DNA of 45,580 bases, taken from NCBI GenBank assembly GCA_001918155.1, contig MNFJ01000097.1, forward strand, positions 1 to 45,580, in the 5' to 3' direction. The position numbers and the translations under genes are program-made. Origin of the DNA: Deltaproteobacteria bacterium 13_1_40CM_4_68_19 (GTDB lineage: Bacteria; Myxococcota; Myxococcia; Myxococcales; 40CM-4-68-19). The notes beneath the pieces are model-generated. The model saw nothing but the letters and a program-made list of their open reading frames with translations, was not told where the DNA came from and made no database searches. Shown here one piece after another: positions 30,210 to 39,095 of the stretch; within the stretch, counting starts at the first letter, position 1; each line of letters begins with the position of its first letter.

Positions 30210-30254
30210 GCGGTCCTTTCCGGTGACCGCAAACGGCTGGGCGCGGTCACGTGA
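30210..30254. promoter_or_regulatory. Inverted repeats in the divergent gap (candidate operator)
   Basis: GTGACCGC (30223-30230) and GCGGTCAC (30243-30250) form a perfect 8-base inverted repeat with a 12-base spacer. A third copy of GCGGTC is at 30210-30215, and TCACGTGA (30247-30254) is itself a palindrome. The sites lie in the 108-base gap between the HExxH gene and the start of the long plus-strand operon, which suits a shared operator. Confidence 0.35.
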
Positions 30255-30281
30255 ACACCCGAACGCGGGGACAACCGGGCG

Positions 30282-31505
30282 ATGCAGCCACTTCCGCAGC
30301 TCGAATCCTGCCTCCGCCTCGCGTTCGAAGCGCGGGATCCGCGGCATCCCTCGGGGATTTCGCTCGCGTCCTGGTTCGTCCGGGCGCCTACGCGCGGAAG
30401 GCGCCGCGGCGAGCTGGACGCGGCCTTGCTCTTCCCGCCCGAGCTGCGGGCAGGCCTCGGCCCCGCCGCGGGCGCCGCCATCGCGCTGGCGATGGACCCG
30501 GGATCGTGGCGCTCCTCCGCATCCCCGCGGGCGACCATCCCGGTGGCGACGAGGGAATGGCTGGCGGAAGCAGCGGTTGCCTTGGGCAGATCCGAGGGAT
30601 TCGAGTTGGCCTGGGCGATGCTGCGGGCGATCTCCGAGCTGGAGTCCGCCGCCCAACGGCTGCTCGGATCGCGCACGCCGCGCTCGACGCTGCGTCAGGT
30701 ACTGCACGGGGTGGCGCAGCGCACGTTGCGTGCCGAGCCCTTCGCGGCGTTCGTGATCCGTGTGCTGAAGATCGCCCAGGCCGCGTACGCGGCGTTCCGG
30801 CACGCGGGCCTTCCGCACGACCCGGCTTGGGCGCTGGTGCAGGACCGCCTGTGGCTGCCCTACCCGACCGGACGCTCGGGCCGCTCCGGGACGCAGGTCC
30901 GGGGCGCGTATCTGCCGAGCCTGCTCCAGGCCGCCGCCGCGAACGCGCGCAAGCGCCTCAAGCGCAACGCCACGGAGCGGCGGACGAAGGATCACGCGCG
31001 CGCCCTGCTCGCGCGGTTCGCTTCCGGAGCAGGCGCTCACGCCTGGCCGTGGATCGACGCATCGGGACGTCTGCTCCCCCAAGGCGAAGAGGTACTCACC
31101 CCGGAGATGGCCGGACTCTGCTTCTTCGCGCTCCTCGCGCACGCCGCGAGCGAGCGGCGCAACCGCGGCGGACCGGCGGGCGGCCTCTCCCCTCCCCTCG
31201 GCGAGGCAGGATTCGGCTCTTCGGAGTGGCTTCCGGATCGCACCGACGATCTGGCCATCCGGCTGCTGGGCGCGAGCACGGCTTCCGGGCTTCCGCGAGG
31301 CGAGATGCTGGAGGCGATCTCGACCCTGATCCGTGGAACCCTGTCCGGAATGCCCGCGCGCGAAGGGGCATCCGTGCTCCGGCGTCTGGGCATCGAGCTC
31401 GGCGAGAGCGACACCTCTCGGATGCTCGAACGCGCTCGCGCGCGCCTCCCGGACCTGGCGCGCTGGCTGGAAGAGAACGGCCGCGAGCTGCTGGAGAGGA
31501 CCTGA
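30282..31505 (+). CDS. Hypothetical soluble protein, first gene of the long operon
   Basis: 407 residues with no signal peptide or membrane helix. Largely alpha-helical and basic. The middle has an Arg/Lys-rich stretch (ANARKRLKRNATERRTKDHA) that could bind nucleic acid or a phospholipid surface. Near the end, ASVLRRLGIELGESDTSRM looks like a surface helix. No catalytic motif or family recognised. Together with the next two genes it forms a run of cytosolic unknowns placed before the membrane components. Confidence 0.65.
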   Translation: MQPLPQLESCLRLAFEARDPRHPSGISLASWFVRAPTRGRRRGELDAALLFPPELRAGLGPAAGAAIALAMDPGSWRSSASPRATIPVATREWLAEAAVALGRSEGFELAWAMLRAISELESAAQRLLGSRTPRSTLRQVLHGVAQRTLRAEPFAAFVIRVLKIAQAAYAAFRHAGLPHDPAWALVQDRLWLPYPTGRSGRSGTQVRGAYLPSLLQAAAANARKRLKRNATERRTKDHARALLARFASGAGAHAWPWIDASGRLLPQGEEVLTPEMAGLCFFALLAHAASERRNRGGPAGGLSPPLGEAGFGSSEWLPDRTDDLAIRLLGASTASGLPRGEMLEAISTLIRGTLSGMPAREGASVLRRLGIELGESDTSRMLERARARLPDLARWLEENGRELLERT

Positions 31506-31506
31506 C

Positions 31507-32436
31507 GTGCGCCGCATGCGCCCCGAGTCGATGTGGCCGGAGCCCGGAGCCAGCCCGAGCGGAGCCGAGCTGGTGCACCGGTGGGAAGCGCTTCTCGACA
31601 AGGCCCCGCGGCTGCGGCCTTGGGTCGATCAGATGCTCGGCCGGCACCGGCTGCGGCTACAAGAGAGCGGAGCCCCAGGCTTCGAGATCGAGCAGACGCT
31701 CTGGCAGGAGCTCGCGCACTGGCTGGCCGATTTCGAGGCGTTGCCCGGCTTCGCCGTCTCGGCGATCGCGGTCACGCTCGAAGACGACGGCGCGCACGAA
31801 GTGGACCCGGATTTCTCCACCATCGCGGCGGAGCCGGTTGCCGCTTCGCCAGAGCAGGCCGTCGGCGAGCTGGAGACGCTGCTCTCCGACGCAGCCTTCG
31901 CGCTCGCGTTCCACTGCGTGGACGCGCGCCTGCGGCCCCGGCTTCCGGCGTCCGGCGAGCTCGCGCGAGTGCCGGAATCGGACTGGTTCGCTCTGCTGCG
32001 CGCGAGCGCGCGCCCCCAGCCGGCGCTCACTTCCCAGGTGGCGATCACGCTCGTGCTGCACATGCTCAGCCCGGAGTGGGCGCGCAATCCGGCCACCTGC
32101 CGTCACGCCGCCCTCCGGCTCTTCCTCGCAAGGCCCGACGATCTGCGCGGCGATCTGCAGCGCCTGTGCTCGTCCCTTCCCTCCCATTGGGGCCTCGAGC
32201 CCGGACAGCTTGCGGCCTTCGTGGCCGCCGCGGGCCGTGCGCGGGTCGGCCTCGCGGATGCCTCCGCCCTCTGCGCCCGCATCGTCGCTTCCGCCCGGGC
32301 GCACCCCGGCGGGCTCGCGCTGCTGGCGGATTCCCCCGCGGCGCCGGCAAGCCCGGAGGAGCTGGGGGCGCTGTTCAGGAACGTGAGGAAGTACCGGCAC
32401 ATAGGAGGATTTCAACAACTGCTCTCCGCGCTCTGA
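31507..32436 (+). CDS. Hypothetical soluble protein
   Basis: 309 residues. The GTG at 31507 is favoured because GAGAGG precedes it at the right distance; the ATG at 31516 is an alternative. Starts one base after the previous stop. Helical, acidic in the middle (VTLEDDGAHEVDPDF), with repeated short helical hairpins (ARNPATCRHAALRLFLARPDDLRGDLQRL) and a basic end (FRNVRKYRHIGGFQQLL). No signal peptide and no known domain. Confidence 0.65.
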   Translation: MRRMRPESMWPEPGASPSGAELVHRWEALLDKAPRLRPWVDQMLGRHRLRLQESGAPGFEIEQTLWQELAHWLADFEALPGFAVSAIAVTLEDDGAHEVDPDFSTIAAEPVAASPEQAVGELETLLSDAAFALAFHCVDARLRPRLPASGELARVPESDWFALLRASARPQPALTSQVAITLVLHMLSPEWARNPATCRHAALRLFLARPDDLRGDLQRLCSSLPSHWGLEPGQLAAFVAAAGRARVGLADASALCARIVASARAHPGGLALLADSPAAPASPEELGALFRNVRKYRHIGGFQQLLSAL

Positions 32437-32448
32437 CCCTTGGCCTCA

Positions 32449-32461
32449 CGATTTTTTTGCT
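32449..32461 (+). repeat. T7 half-site resembling an arm of the palindromic element
   Basis: CGATTTTTTTGCT in the 57-base gap between two operon genes. It matches the right arm of the 24399-24486 element (TGATTTTTTGCT) apart from one base and one extra T. As at 25708, it directly follows a gene end and precedes the next start, and no hairpin precedes the T-tract. Confidence 0.45.
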
Positions 32462-32493
32462 TCGTGAAACGTACGGCATCGCACGAGGTCCCC

Positions 32494-33405
32494 ATGGTCC
32501 CCCTGAACGTCGCAGCGACCTGGACGCGGATGCTCTCCGTGACTGCCGGGGCATGCGCGGCCGCCGGCGCGCCCGGTCCGGGAACGCGCGTCCGCGGCCG
32601 GCCGGCGTTGGAATGGCTCCCGGGCCCGTGGCTCGGTCTGATCGACTTCGACGGCCTCAGCCGCGCCGAGCGCCAAGTCCTCGAACCGTGGCTGCTCGGG
32701 CATGCGGAGCCGCTGCTGCTGGTCCGACACGTGCTACTGGCGAGGCCCCTCGCGGAAGACATCTTCATCGAGCTCACGCCGCAGGCCCTCGAAGCCATGC
32801 CGCACGGGTGGCGGGAAGCGCCGCGTCCCATCCTCATCCTCGCGCCCGCCGGCCGGAGCAGGCCGGAGCGCCGCGCCGAGTACCTCGACGCCCTCTCGCG
32901 GCTGCGCATCCCGCTGCTGGCGAAAGGAAGCGACCTGTGGGCCGTGCGCGAGTTCGACGCCGGCTTTCTCTTGGCGCTCGCGCAGCTCGCGGATCCCCGC
33001 GAGCGCGCCGCCTTCCGCGCGGCGATCGATCCGAGCCAGACGCGGCTGTTCGATCAGCAGCTCGCGGTCGCGGAGGCCGCGGTGCTCGACGACCTGGTCG
33101 GCCGCCGCGACGAGGAAGGCGTGCTGGCCCTGGACCTGGACGCGCTCTCTTCGCTGCACCCGCTGGCGCACCCGCTCGCGGTGTACTCGGCGGTCGAGCG
33201 GGCGCACAACCGGCGCCGCGAGCACGGCGAGCGGACCCAGTTCTCCGGCCGCACCACCGAGGCGCGGCTCTCCGCGCGAGGCTTTCCCGAACCGGTCCGC
33301 CCCTGCACGCCGGAATTCGCCGGCCGCGCGAGCAGCGTCGCACCGCTCTTGCCCTCCGATCTGCAGCGCATCTTCGAAGCCTCGGAGCTTCTCGGAAGCC
33401 CATGA
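32494..33405 (+). CDS. Hypothetical soluble protein
   Basis: 303 residues from the ATG at 32494, supported by GAGGT five bases upstream; an open frame from 32440 would run through the T7 site. No signal peptide. Hydrophobic strands near 35-110 (PWLGLIDFDGL, PILILAPAG) suggest an alpha/beta core. An Arg/His-rich segment (RAHNRRREHGERTQF) lies near residue 235. No family recognised. Stop overlaps the next start by 4 bases. Confidence 0.65.
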   Translation: MVPLNVAATWTRMLSVTAGACAAAGAPGPGTRVRGRPALEWLPGPWLGLIDFDGLSRAERQVLEPWLLGHAEPLLLVRHVLLARPLAEDIFIELTPQALEAMPHGWREAPRPILILAPAGRSRPERRAEYLDALSRLRIPLLAKGSDLWAVREFDAGFLLALAQLADPRERAAFRAAIDPSQTRLFDQQLAVAEAAVLDDLVGRRDEEGVLALDLDALSSLHPLAHPLAVYSAVERAHNRRREHGERTQFSGRTTEARLSARGFPEPVRPCTPEFAGRASSVAPLLPSDLQRIFEASELLGSP

Positions 33406-35834
33406 GCGCGCTCGGCGCAACCGCCGGAACGCCGCCCGCGGAAAGCGGCCGCATCGTGGTCGCGACCGCGCTTCCCGCGCCCGACGATGGTCTCGTCCGC
33501 GTCTCCTGGCCGCTGACCATCTGGCGGTTGGCGCTGGACCCCGAGGCGCACCCCTGGAGCGCCCGCTGGCGCCTGCGCCGGCCGGCGCCGCTCGCCGCGG
33601 TGATCGCCGCGCTCCTCCTGCTCCTGCTCTTCGCGCTCGGCGGATGCTCCTCGGCGCCGCTGCAGTCGCTGCGCAGCTCGACGGCCGCGCCCCGTCCGGC
33701 GCAGGGCCTGCGCTGCGAGAGCGTCCTCATCTCGCAGGAGGTGCAGGTGCCGCCGGAGGGCGAGCTGGGCGACCTGCGGATGACGATCGACGACGTCCCG
33801 CCCGTGCTCGGCAAACTGCGCATCCTGGTGCGCCGTCCGCGATTTGCGGCGTCGCTGGAGCTGTCGGCGGATCGGAACCCGGAGTTCGACAAGGTGCTCG
33901 ACGTGTCGCCCGGCGCGGGACAGCGCTCGATCACCATCGTGCTCTCGCGGCCCCCGCACGCGCGGGACGGATGGCCGCGGCGCGATTGCAAGGCCTGCCG
34001 CCTCGACGTCGAGCTGACCGGGCTGTTCGGCGCGCGCGAAGCGCTGGACGCCTTCTTCGCGCGCGCGATGCAGGAGGCGGCCGCGATCGACGGCGCGTAC
34101 ACCTCGCAGGCGCGCGAACCCGCAACCCGGCCGGGAGCGGCGCTGCGCGATCTCGCCGAGTCTATGTCCGCCGAGGCCAGGCGCTGCGGCGTCGCGCTCG
34201 ATGAATCGCTCCGCTCGGTCCAGACGGCGCTGGCGCAGCTCGACGGCGCGCGCGCCCTCCTCTACGGCGCAGAGCCGGACGTGCCCGACGCCGCGGGGGT
34301 GCTTCGCACTTGGGAAGCGGCCGGCGCCACCCTGAAAGACGCCGTCGCGGCCTCGGCGCAAGCGGCCGGGTGGCCTTCTTCGCTGCGCGTGGGCTCCGCC
34401 GGCAGGCTGCGCTCGGCCGCGCTGCATCTCGATGCCGCCGGCCAGGCGGCGGCGCTGCCCCCGGACGACAGGCGCATCGCGGCGAGATGGATCGCTGTCG
34501 CGTTCGCGCCGGATCCCACCGCGCTCGGGCAGCGGCTCTCTGCGCTGCCGCCGATCCGCGACCTGGGCGACGCGCAAGCCCGCCTGGAGTGGGTGAATCC
34601 GCGCGCCGGCTCGGCCTTGCCCATTCCGGGACTCTCACGCCGTTCGTCGCTGCGCATCCGCGACTGGTCGCCGCCCATTCGCGGCAAACGCTGCATCGGT
34701 CCCGGAGGAGCGGCGCCCGTGCGCGACCCGGCGGAGGACGCATCGGCCGTAGCCAGGCTGCTCGGGATCGACGAGCGGCGGCTGCGCGTCGCCCGCGCGG
34801 CCGACGTCACCACGGCCCGCGAGGCCCTGCGGCATTCCACCGAGCTGCTCTGCGAGCCGCCGCAGCCCGACGTCGCGGCCTTGTTCCAGGGTCTGGAGGA
34901 GAAGGAGCTCGGACCGATCGCGGAGCGGCTCGAGGAGGTGCTCACGGCCGCGGACCTTCGCCGCGACCACGACGAGGTGGCGCGCGCGATCCTCGCGCGC
35001 ACCTCGCAGCTGCTCTGCAAGGTGTTCGATGCCGAGAACGTCCAACAGCGCGTCGCCTCGGTCGTCGGGTACAAGGTCTTCGTCGAGGGCGGGACGCGCA
35101 TCCTCGATCTGGTTCCGCAGCCGCTGGTCTGCGGGAATCATCTGTTGACCGCGCGCGAGGTCCGCAGGCGCCTGCGGGCGGCATATCGCGACGCGCTCGA
35201 CAAGCATGCCGTGAAGGACCGCCTCTGCCCGGTGCGCGCCGGCAAGTGCCCCGATGAAGTCGCCGCCTCGGTGCGCAGGCTCTTCGGGCTGCGCCGTCCG
35301 GAGCTCGCGGCGCCGGCGCCTTCCGACAGCCGCAGGCTGGATTTTCCCCCTCCCTTCGGATTCAGCGACGGGTGGGTGCAGAAGCTGGACCGCTGCGCGC
35401 AGGAAGCGTGCGAGGCGCTGTCGAACCTGCGCAGCGAGGCTCCCTTCGGCCAGTTCGACGGCCCGGTCTGTCCGCCGCGCGAGCCCGGCGTCGAGCGTCC
35501 ACAGGAGGTGATGCTCGCCAGCCCGGAGTCGCCGAGCAGCATCACGCTCTCGAGCTGCGATGCCCACGCGGGAGTACGCCTGACGCTGCGCCGCCTGCGC
35601 GAGGCCGGGACGCTCGTCGCCATCGCCAGCTCGCACCCGTTCCGCTACGGCAGCGAGAACGTGACGCGCGAGGGACGGCACCCCCAGCTCGGCCGCATCT
35701 ACGAGCGCGTCGCCGATCTCACCGATCCCGACGACGTCTCGCGCCGCGCCGATTCCGTCTTCGAGGTGGCGCTGACGCCCACGGTGGCGAACCAGGTCTT
35801 CTACTTCTTCAGCCTACGCAGGCGCGATTACTGA
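33402..35834 (+). CDS. Large membrane-anchored or lipid-anchored periplasmic protein
   Basis: 810 residues from the ATG at 33402 (ATGA overlap). About 60 cytoplasmic residues, a membrane segment at 63-80, then LGGC at 79-82, which reads as a lipobox. With an internal start (for example TTG about 40 codons in), the protein would be a lipoprotein with a basic RWRLRRP lead. Otherwise it is a single-pass membrane protein. The periplasmic part of about 730 residues is mostly helical, with cysteine pairs (CKACRLDV, CAQEACEAL, RLCPVRAGKCPDE). No family recognised. It is the first envelope component of this operon. Confidence 0.7.
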   Translation: MSALGATAGTPPAESGRIVVATALPAPDDGLVRVSWPLTIWRLALDPEAHPWSARWRLRRPAPLAAVIAALLLLLLFALGGCSSAPLQSLRSSTAAPRPAQGLRCESVLISQEVQVPPEGELGDLRMTIDDVPPVLGKLRILVRRPRFAASLELSADRNPEFDKVLDVSPGAGQRSITIVLSRPPHARDGWPRRDCKACRLDVELTGLFGAREALDAFFARAMQEAAAIDGAYTSQAREPATRPGAALRDLAESMSAEARRCGVALDESLRSVQTALAQLDGARALLYGAEPDVPDAAGVLRTWEAAGATLKDAVAASAQAAGWPSSLRVGSAGRLRSAALHLDAAGQAAALPPDDRRIAARWIAVAFAPDPTALGQRLSALPPIRDLGDAQARLEWVNPRAGSALPIPGLSRRSSLRIRDWSPPIRGKRCIGPGGAAPVRDPAEDASAVARLLGIDERRLRVARAADVTTAREALRHSTELLCEPPQPDVAALFQGLEEKELGPIAERLEEVLTAADLRRDHDEVARAILARTSQLLCKVFDAENVQQRVASVVGYKVFVEGGTRILDLVPQPLVCGNHLLTAREVRRRLRAAYRDALDKHAVKDRLCPVRAGKCPDEVAASVRRLFGLRRPELAAPAPSDSRRLDFPPPFGFSDGWVQKLDRCAQEACEALSNLRSEAPFGQFDGPVCPPREPGVERPQEVMLASPESPSSITLSSCDAHAGVRLTLRRLREAGTLVAIASSHPFRYGSENVTREGRHPQLGRIYERVADLTDPDDVSRRADSVFEVALTPTVANQVFYFFSLRRRDY

Positions 35835-35862
35835 GGAGGGATCGCTGCGCACGCTGCTCTCC

Positions 35863-38097
35863 ATGATCATGGCCTTCGCCGGGGTCGCCGCTTCCGGCAC
35901 CGCGTACGTGCGCAGCAACGCGCCCGTGCGGCCGGCCTCGCCATGGTCGCTGGCCGAGCGGATGGAAGCGCTGCGCATCGACCGCGCGCTGCCGCCGGCG
36001 GTGCGCAAGCAGGCCACCTTGTCGCTGCGCGGGCCGCACGCCGTGCTCAAAGTGCGCGAGGCGACCGGCCCGGTGCTGCTCAAGTGCCCGCTGCGCGCGG
36101 ATGTGCCCGAGCAGTATCTGCGATTTGCCACCGCCGGCGCCGCCGCGCAGTGCGAGGCGCAAGCCGCCGACGAGGTCGGCGACGTGCTCGTCTACGAGGT
36201 GAGCGGGCGCGTATCGCCGCTCTGCCCCGGCCAATTCGCGACGCTCAGCCAGCAGCAGCTCCACGACGCGTTGTTCCTGCCGGCGCTGCAGCTGTCGCGG
36301 CGGAGCGAGGACGGCGCGCCGGGATCGGTGTTGCGGCCGGGACGCCTGGAGCCCTGCGCCGCCGGTGGCGCGAACTGCGCGCTGAGCAAGGCGGCGAGCG
36401 CGCTCCTCTACTGCGGCGTCGTGCGCACCTGCGCCGAGGGCGCCTGCTTCCAGGGTAGCGGCACGGACATCGCTCCCGACGACGTCGCGACGAGCCTCTA
36501 CTACTACCAGGCGCTGGCGCAGGCGACGGCTCCGTCCACGGTGGCGCCGGCCGCGTGCGGCCCCGTGCCGATGAGCGTGCACCTGAGCACGCTCGTCTCC
36601 GAGGCGGTCACTGCCACCAGCGCGGCGAAGTTCATCGAGACGCAGCCGTGGAACGCTCCCACGCTCGGCGCCCCCGCGAGCGCGGAGACTGCGGCCGACC
36701 TGCGCGCGTTCTTCGATCGGCACCCGCGCGGGATCTGCCTGTTCATGCGCGGCATCGACGTGGAGCGGGCGCGTGAGGCGGAGATGGCGGCGCAGACCCT
36801 TGCATTTCCGGTCTTCGCACCGTTCGATCCGCGGCTGCCCTCGCGCGCCACGCCTCTGCTCCGCAGCCTGCAGCGGGCGGCGTTCGACGACGAGGCGATG
36901 GGCGCGCTGCTCGGCCGCTGCGAGCCCGGAGCGGAGAAAGCGTGCCGGTTGAAGCGCGAACGGGTGGCGTCACAGCTGCGCGCCTCCGTCGGCAAGCTGC
37001 AGACGCCGCTGACGAACCTGGCGGCGGACGAGGTCCCCTTCCACATCGGGGCCTCCGGCCCGTTCCATCTCGCCGATTCCGACGCGCTGCACGTGACACT
37101 GGAGAGCTCGGCGGAAGTGCCGAAAGCGAAGGGCGCGCACGCGCGGCTGATGGTCCGGTACCAACCGCTCTGGCCCGAGTCCGTCGCCGAGAAACGCCTG
37201 CAATGTCTGCAGCAGCCCGGCATCTGCCTCTTTCGCGCGCTCTGGAGCCTGGATCCGCCGGCCCGGGCCGCCGACGCCGGCGAGGACGGATTCGAGTCGC
37301 TGGTCGCGCTCTTCGGGCGGCGCGACGGCAACACGCGCTGCGTGCGGCGTCTCTTCAACGCGCTCGCCTCCGCCGGCGAAGATCGGCTGCTCGAGCTGCA
37401 GCGGGATCTGCGCGAGCCCGTCGCGGCGGGAGAGAACCGGGCGCCCTGCGATGGGCGCGCCCGCGGTCTGGCAGGTCTGGTCCCCCGCGGCGAGGAGGAC
37501 GGTCACGCCGCCTGCGCGGATCGCGCAGCCGCAAAGCCGTTCGGGGAGGTCGCCGGAGACGGATGTCGCCCGGTCAGCCTGGTCTACGTCCAGGAAGAGC
37601 CCTGGGCCTCCGCGGCGGCGCGCATCGCCGCCGTCGCCACGGCGCGCGGAGTGGCGGTCTCCGTTTCCGGCGTCAAGGCGAGCGAGGTGCATCGCGGCTC
37701 GCTGGGGAGCTGGGACGTCCTCTTGACGGTGGCGAGCAACTACTACAATCGCAAGTACCCGACGCTGGTGCCGCTGCTGCATCCGGCCGGCAACCAGAAC
37801 CTGAGCGGCGGCCAGGCGGTCAGCGAGATTCCCGGACGGACGCTGCTCGCCAGCTACGAGTCTTCGATCGTCTATCCCCCGCCCGCGTGGCTCGGAGGCC
37901 CTGCCGCGCCGCCCCCGACACGCTCCGAGAGCCTGCGCCTCTTGGAAGAGGACGTCGCGCGGCAGGGTCCCGCGCCCATCTACCCGCTCGCTTTCCTGCG
38001 TCCCGCCACGCTGACGATCCCCGAATCCCAGGCCGAGGCGGCGCGCAGCCCTTGGTACTTCTCCCGCCTCCTGCAGGCCTGGAGCACGCCGCAATGA
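35863..38097 (+). CDS. Divergent family-5-like solute-binding protein, exported
   Basis: 744 residues from the ATG at 35863. GGAGGG (35835-35840) fits better to an in-frame CTG at 35845, which would add LRTLLS and a basic residue to the signal sequence. The second half resembles peptide-binding proteins: HIGASGPFHLADSDALHVTL (compare VGTGPF), a lobe with SAAARIAAVATARGVAVSV, GSWDVLLTVASNYY, and QGPAPIYPLAFL near the end. The first half is extra and cysteine-rich (CAAGGANCAL, YCGVVRTCAEGACF). The two permease genes, one with fused ATPases, follow within about 1 kb, which supports a receptor role. The similarity is weak and the ligand unknown. Confidence 0.5.
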   Translation: MIMAFAGVAASGTAYVRSNAPVRPASPWSLAERMEALRIDRALPPAVRKQATLSLRGPHAVLKVREATGPVLLKCPLRADVPEQYLRFATAGAAAQCEAQAADEVGDVLVYEVSGRVSPLCPGQFATLSQQQLHDALFLPALQLSRRSEDGAPGSVLRPGRLEPCAAGGANCALSKAASALLYCGVVRTCAEGACFQGSGTDIAPDDVATSLYYYQALAQATAPSTVAPAACGPVPMSVHLSTLVSEAVTATSAAKFIETQPWNAPTLGAPASAETAADLRAFFDRHPRGICLFMRGIDVERAREAEMAAQTLAFPVFAPFDPRLPSRATPLLRSLQRAAFDDEAMGALLGRCEPGAEKACRLKRERVASQLRASVGKLQTPLTNLAADEVPFHIGASGPFHLADSDALHVTLESSAEVPKAKGAHARLMVRYQPLWPESVAEKRLQCLQQPGICLFRALWSLDPPARAADAGEDGFESLVALFGRRDGNTRCVRRLFNALASAGEDRLLELQRDLREPVAAGENRAPCDGRARGLAGLVPRGEEDGHAACADRAAAKPFGEVAGDGCRPVSLVYVQEEPWASAAARIAAVATARGVAVSVSGVKASEVHRGSLGSWDVLLTVASNYYNRKYPTLVPLLHPAGNQNLSGGQAVSEIPGRTLLASYESSIVYPPPAWLGGPAAPPPTRSESLRLLEEDVARQGPAPIYPLAFLRPATLTIPESQAEAARSPWYFSRLLQAWSTPQ

Positions 38098-39095
38098 TCG
38101 GCGCGCTGGCAACGGCCGCGCTGTTGGCTGCCGGAAGCGAAGCGCCGGACTGGTTCCGGGCCTGGCAGTACACGGCGAAGCCCGCGACGCTGCGCGGTTG
38201 CTCCGACTGCCAGGGCGAGCCCGACGACGTGTGCGAGGTGCTCCCCGGCGCGCAGAGCCGCGCGATCGCCGAGTACGCGCTGCAGCGGTCGCCTGCGGCC
38301 GATCGCGTCAAGCTCTTGCGCTCGAAGGCGGACCCCGATTGCGCGGTGCGCGCCGCGGCGTTCTTCTCCCTCCGCTCGCCGGTGGAGCTGGCCGCGATCC
38401 GCCTGGCGCGCACGCCGCCTTCCGTGGCCTTGCTGGACCGCTTCGGCGTCCGTTACTCCGTCGCGGGCTGGCCGCGCGCGCCGCAGCGGAGGAAAGGACT
38501 GCAGCTGGTCGCGGCGACTCCCGATCGCGCCGCCCTCCGGATCGGTCTCGTCTGCTGGGGCGCGGAACGCGCCTGGCCCGCGGTGGAGCTGGGCGCGCCC
38601 AGCGCCTGCGAGTGGTGGCTCCTGCCGGTCCGTGCGGACGGCGAGCCGGACCTCGCGCGGGCATCGTTTCCCCTCGTCGCGCAGCGTGACCGGTGGCCGC
38701 AGCCGTTCCGATTCGGCGAGCGCCGCTGGAGTCGCGCCTTCGATCGCGCGCAGCCGCTCGATGAATCCCTCCTCCTCGGCGAGGAGCCGCGCGCCGAGCT
38801 GCCGCCACAGCCGGTTGCGGCGGCCTCCCCTGCGCCGCTGACCGCCATCGCGCCGTGCTGCGGTGAGGGCCGCGCCCGATCGCCGGTGCTCGATCGCTTC
38901 GATCAGTGGGAAGAGCAGATCGTCGGTCCGCGCCGATCCCTGGACCGGATCGGCTGGACCGTCGATGCCGGGGCCTGGTCAGGGCACTGCCAGGAGCTGG
39001 ACGTCCTGCGCGCGGCGCTCGAGCAGACGCTCGGATGCGCTCTCGCGCAGGAAGGGCGATGCATCGGCGCAGGCGTGAACGAGGATTCCCGATGA
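38094..39095 (+). CDS. Exported cysteine-rich protein of unknown family
   Basis: 333 residues, ATGA overlap with the previous gene. Signal peptide about 1-16. Three cysteines near the start (GCSDCQGEPDDVCEV) and further ones at CAVRAAAFF, LVCWGAER, SACEWW, APCCGEG and CALAQEGRC suggest disulfide bonding. No enzymatic motif recognised. Its place between the binding-protein-like gene and the permeases suggests an accessory of the transporter. Confidence 0.65.
   Translation: MIGALATAALLAAGSEAPDWFRAWQYTAKPATLRGCSDCQGEPDDVCEVLPGAQSRAIAEYALQRSPAADRVKLLRSKADPDCAVRAAAFFSLRSPVELAAIRLARTPPSVALLDRFGVRYSVAGWPRAPQRRKGLQLVAATPDRAALRIGLVCWGAERAWPAVELGAPSACEWWLLPVRADGEPDLARASFPLVAQRDRWPQPFRFGERRWSRAFDRAQPLDESLLLGEEPRAELPPQPVAAASPAPLTAIAPCCGEGRARSPVLDRFDQWEEQIVGPRRSLDRIGWTVDAGAWSGHCQELDVLRAALEQTLGCALAQEGRCIGAGVNEDSR

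Noticed and set aside
31533-33401. Upstream in-frame extension of the 810-residue protein
   Set aside because: It overlaps two well-supported genes in another frame and is Arg/Ala low complexity. The ATGA overlap at 33402 gives a natural start.
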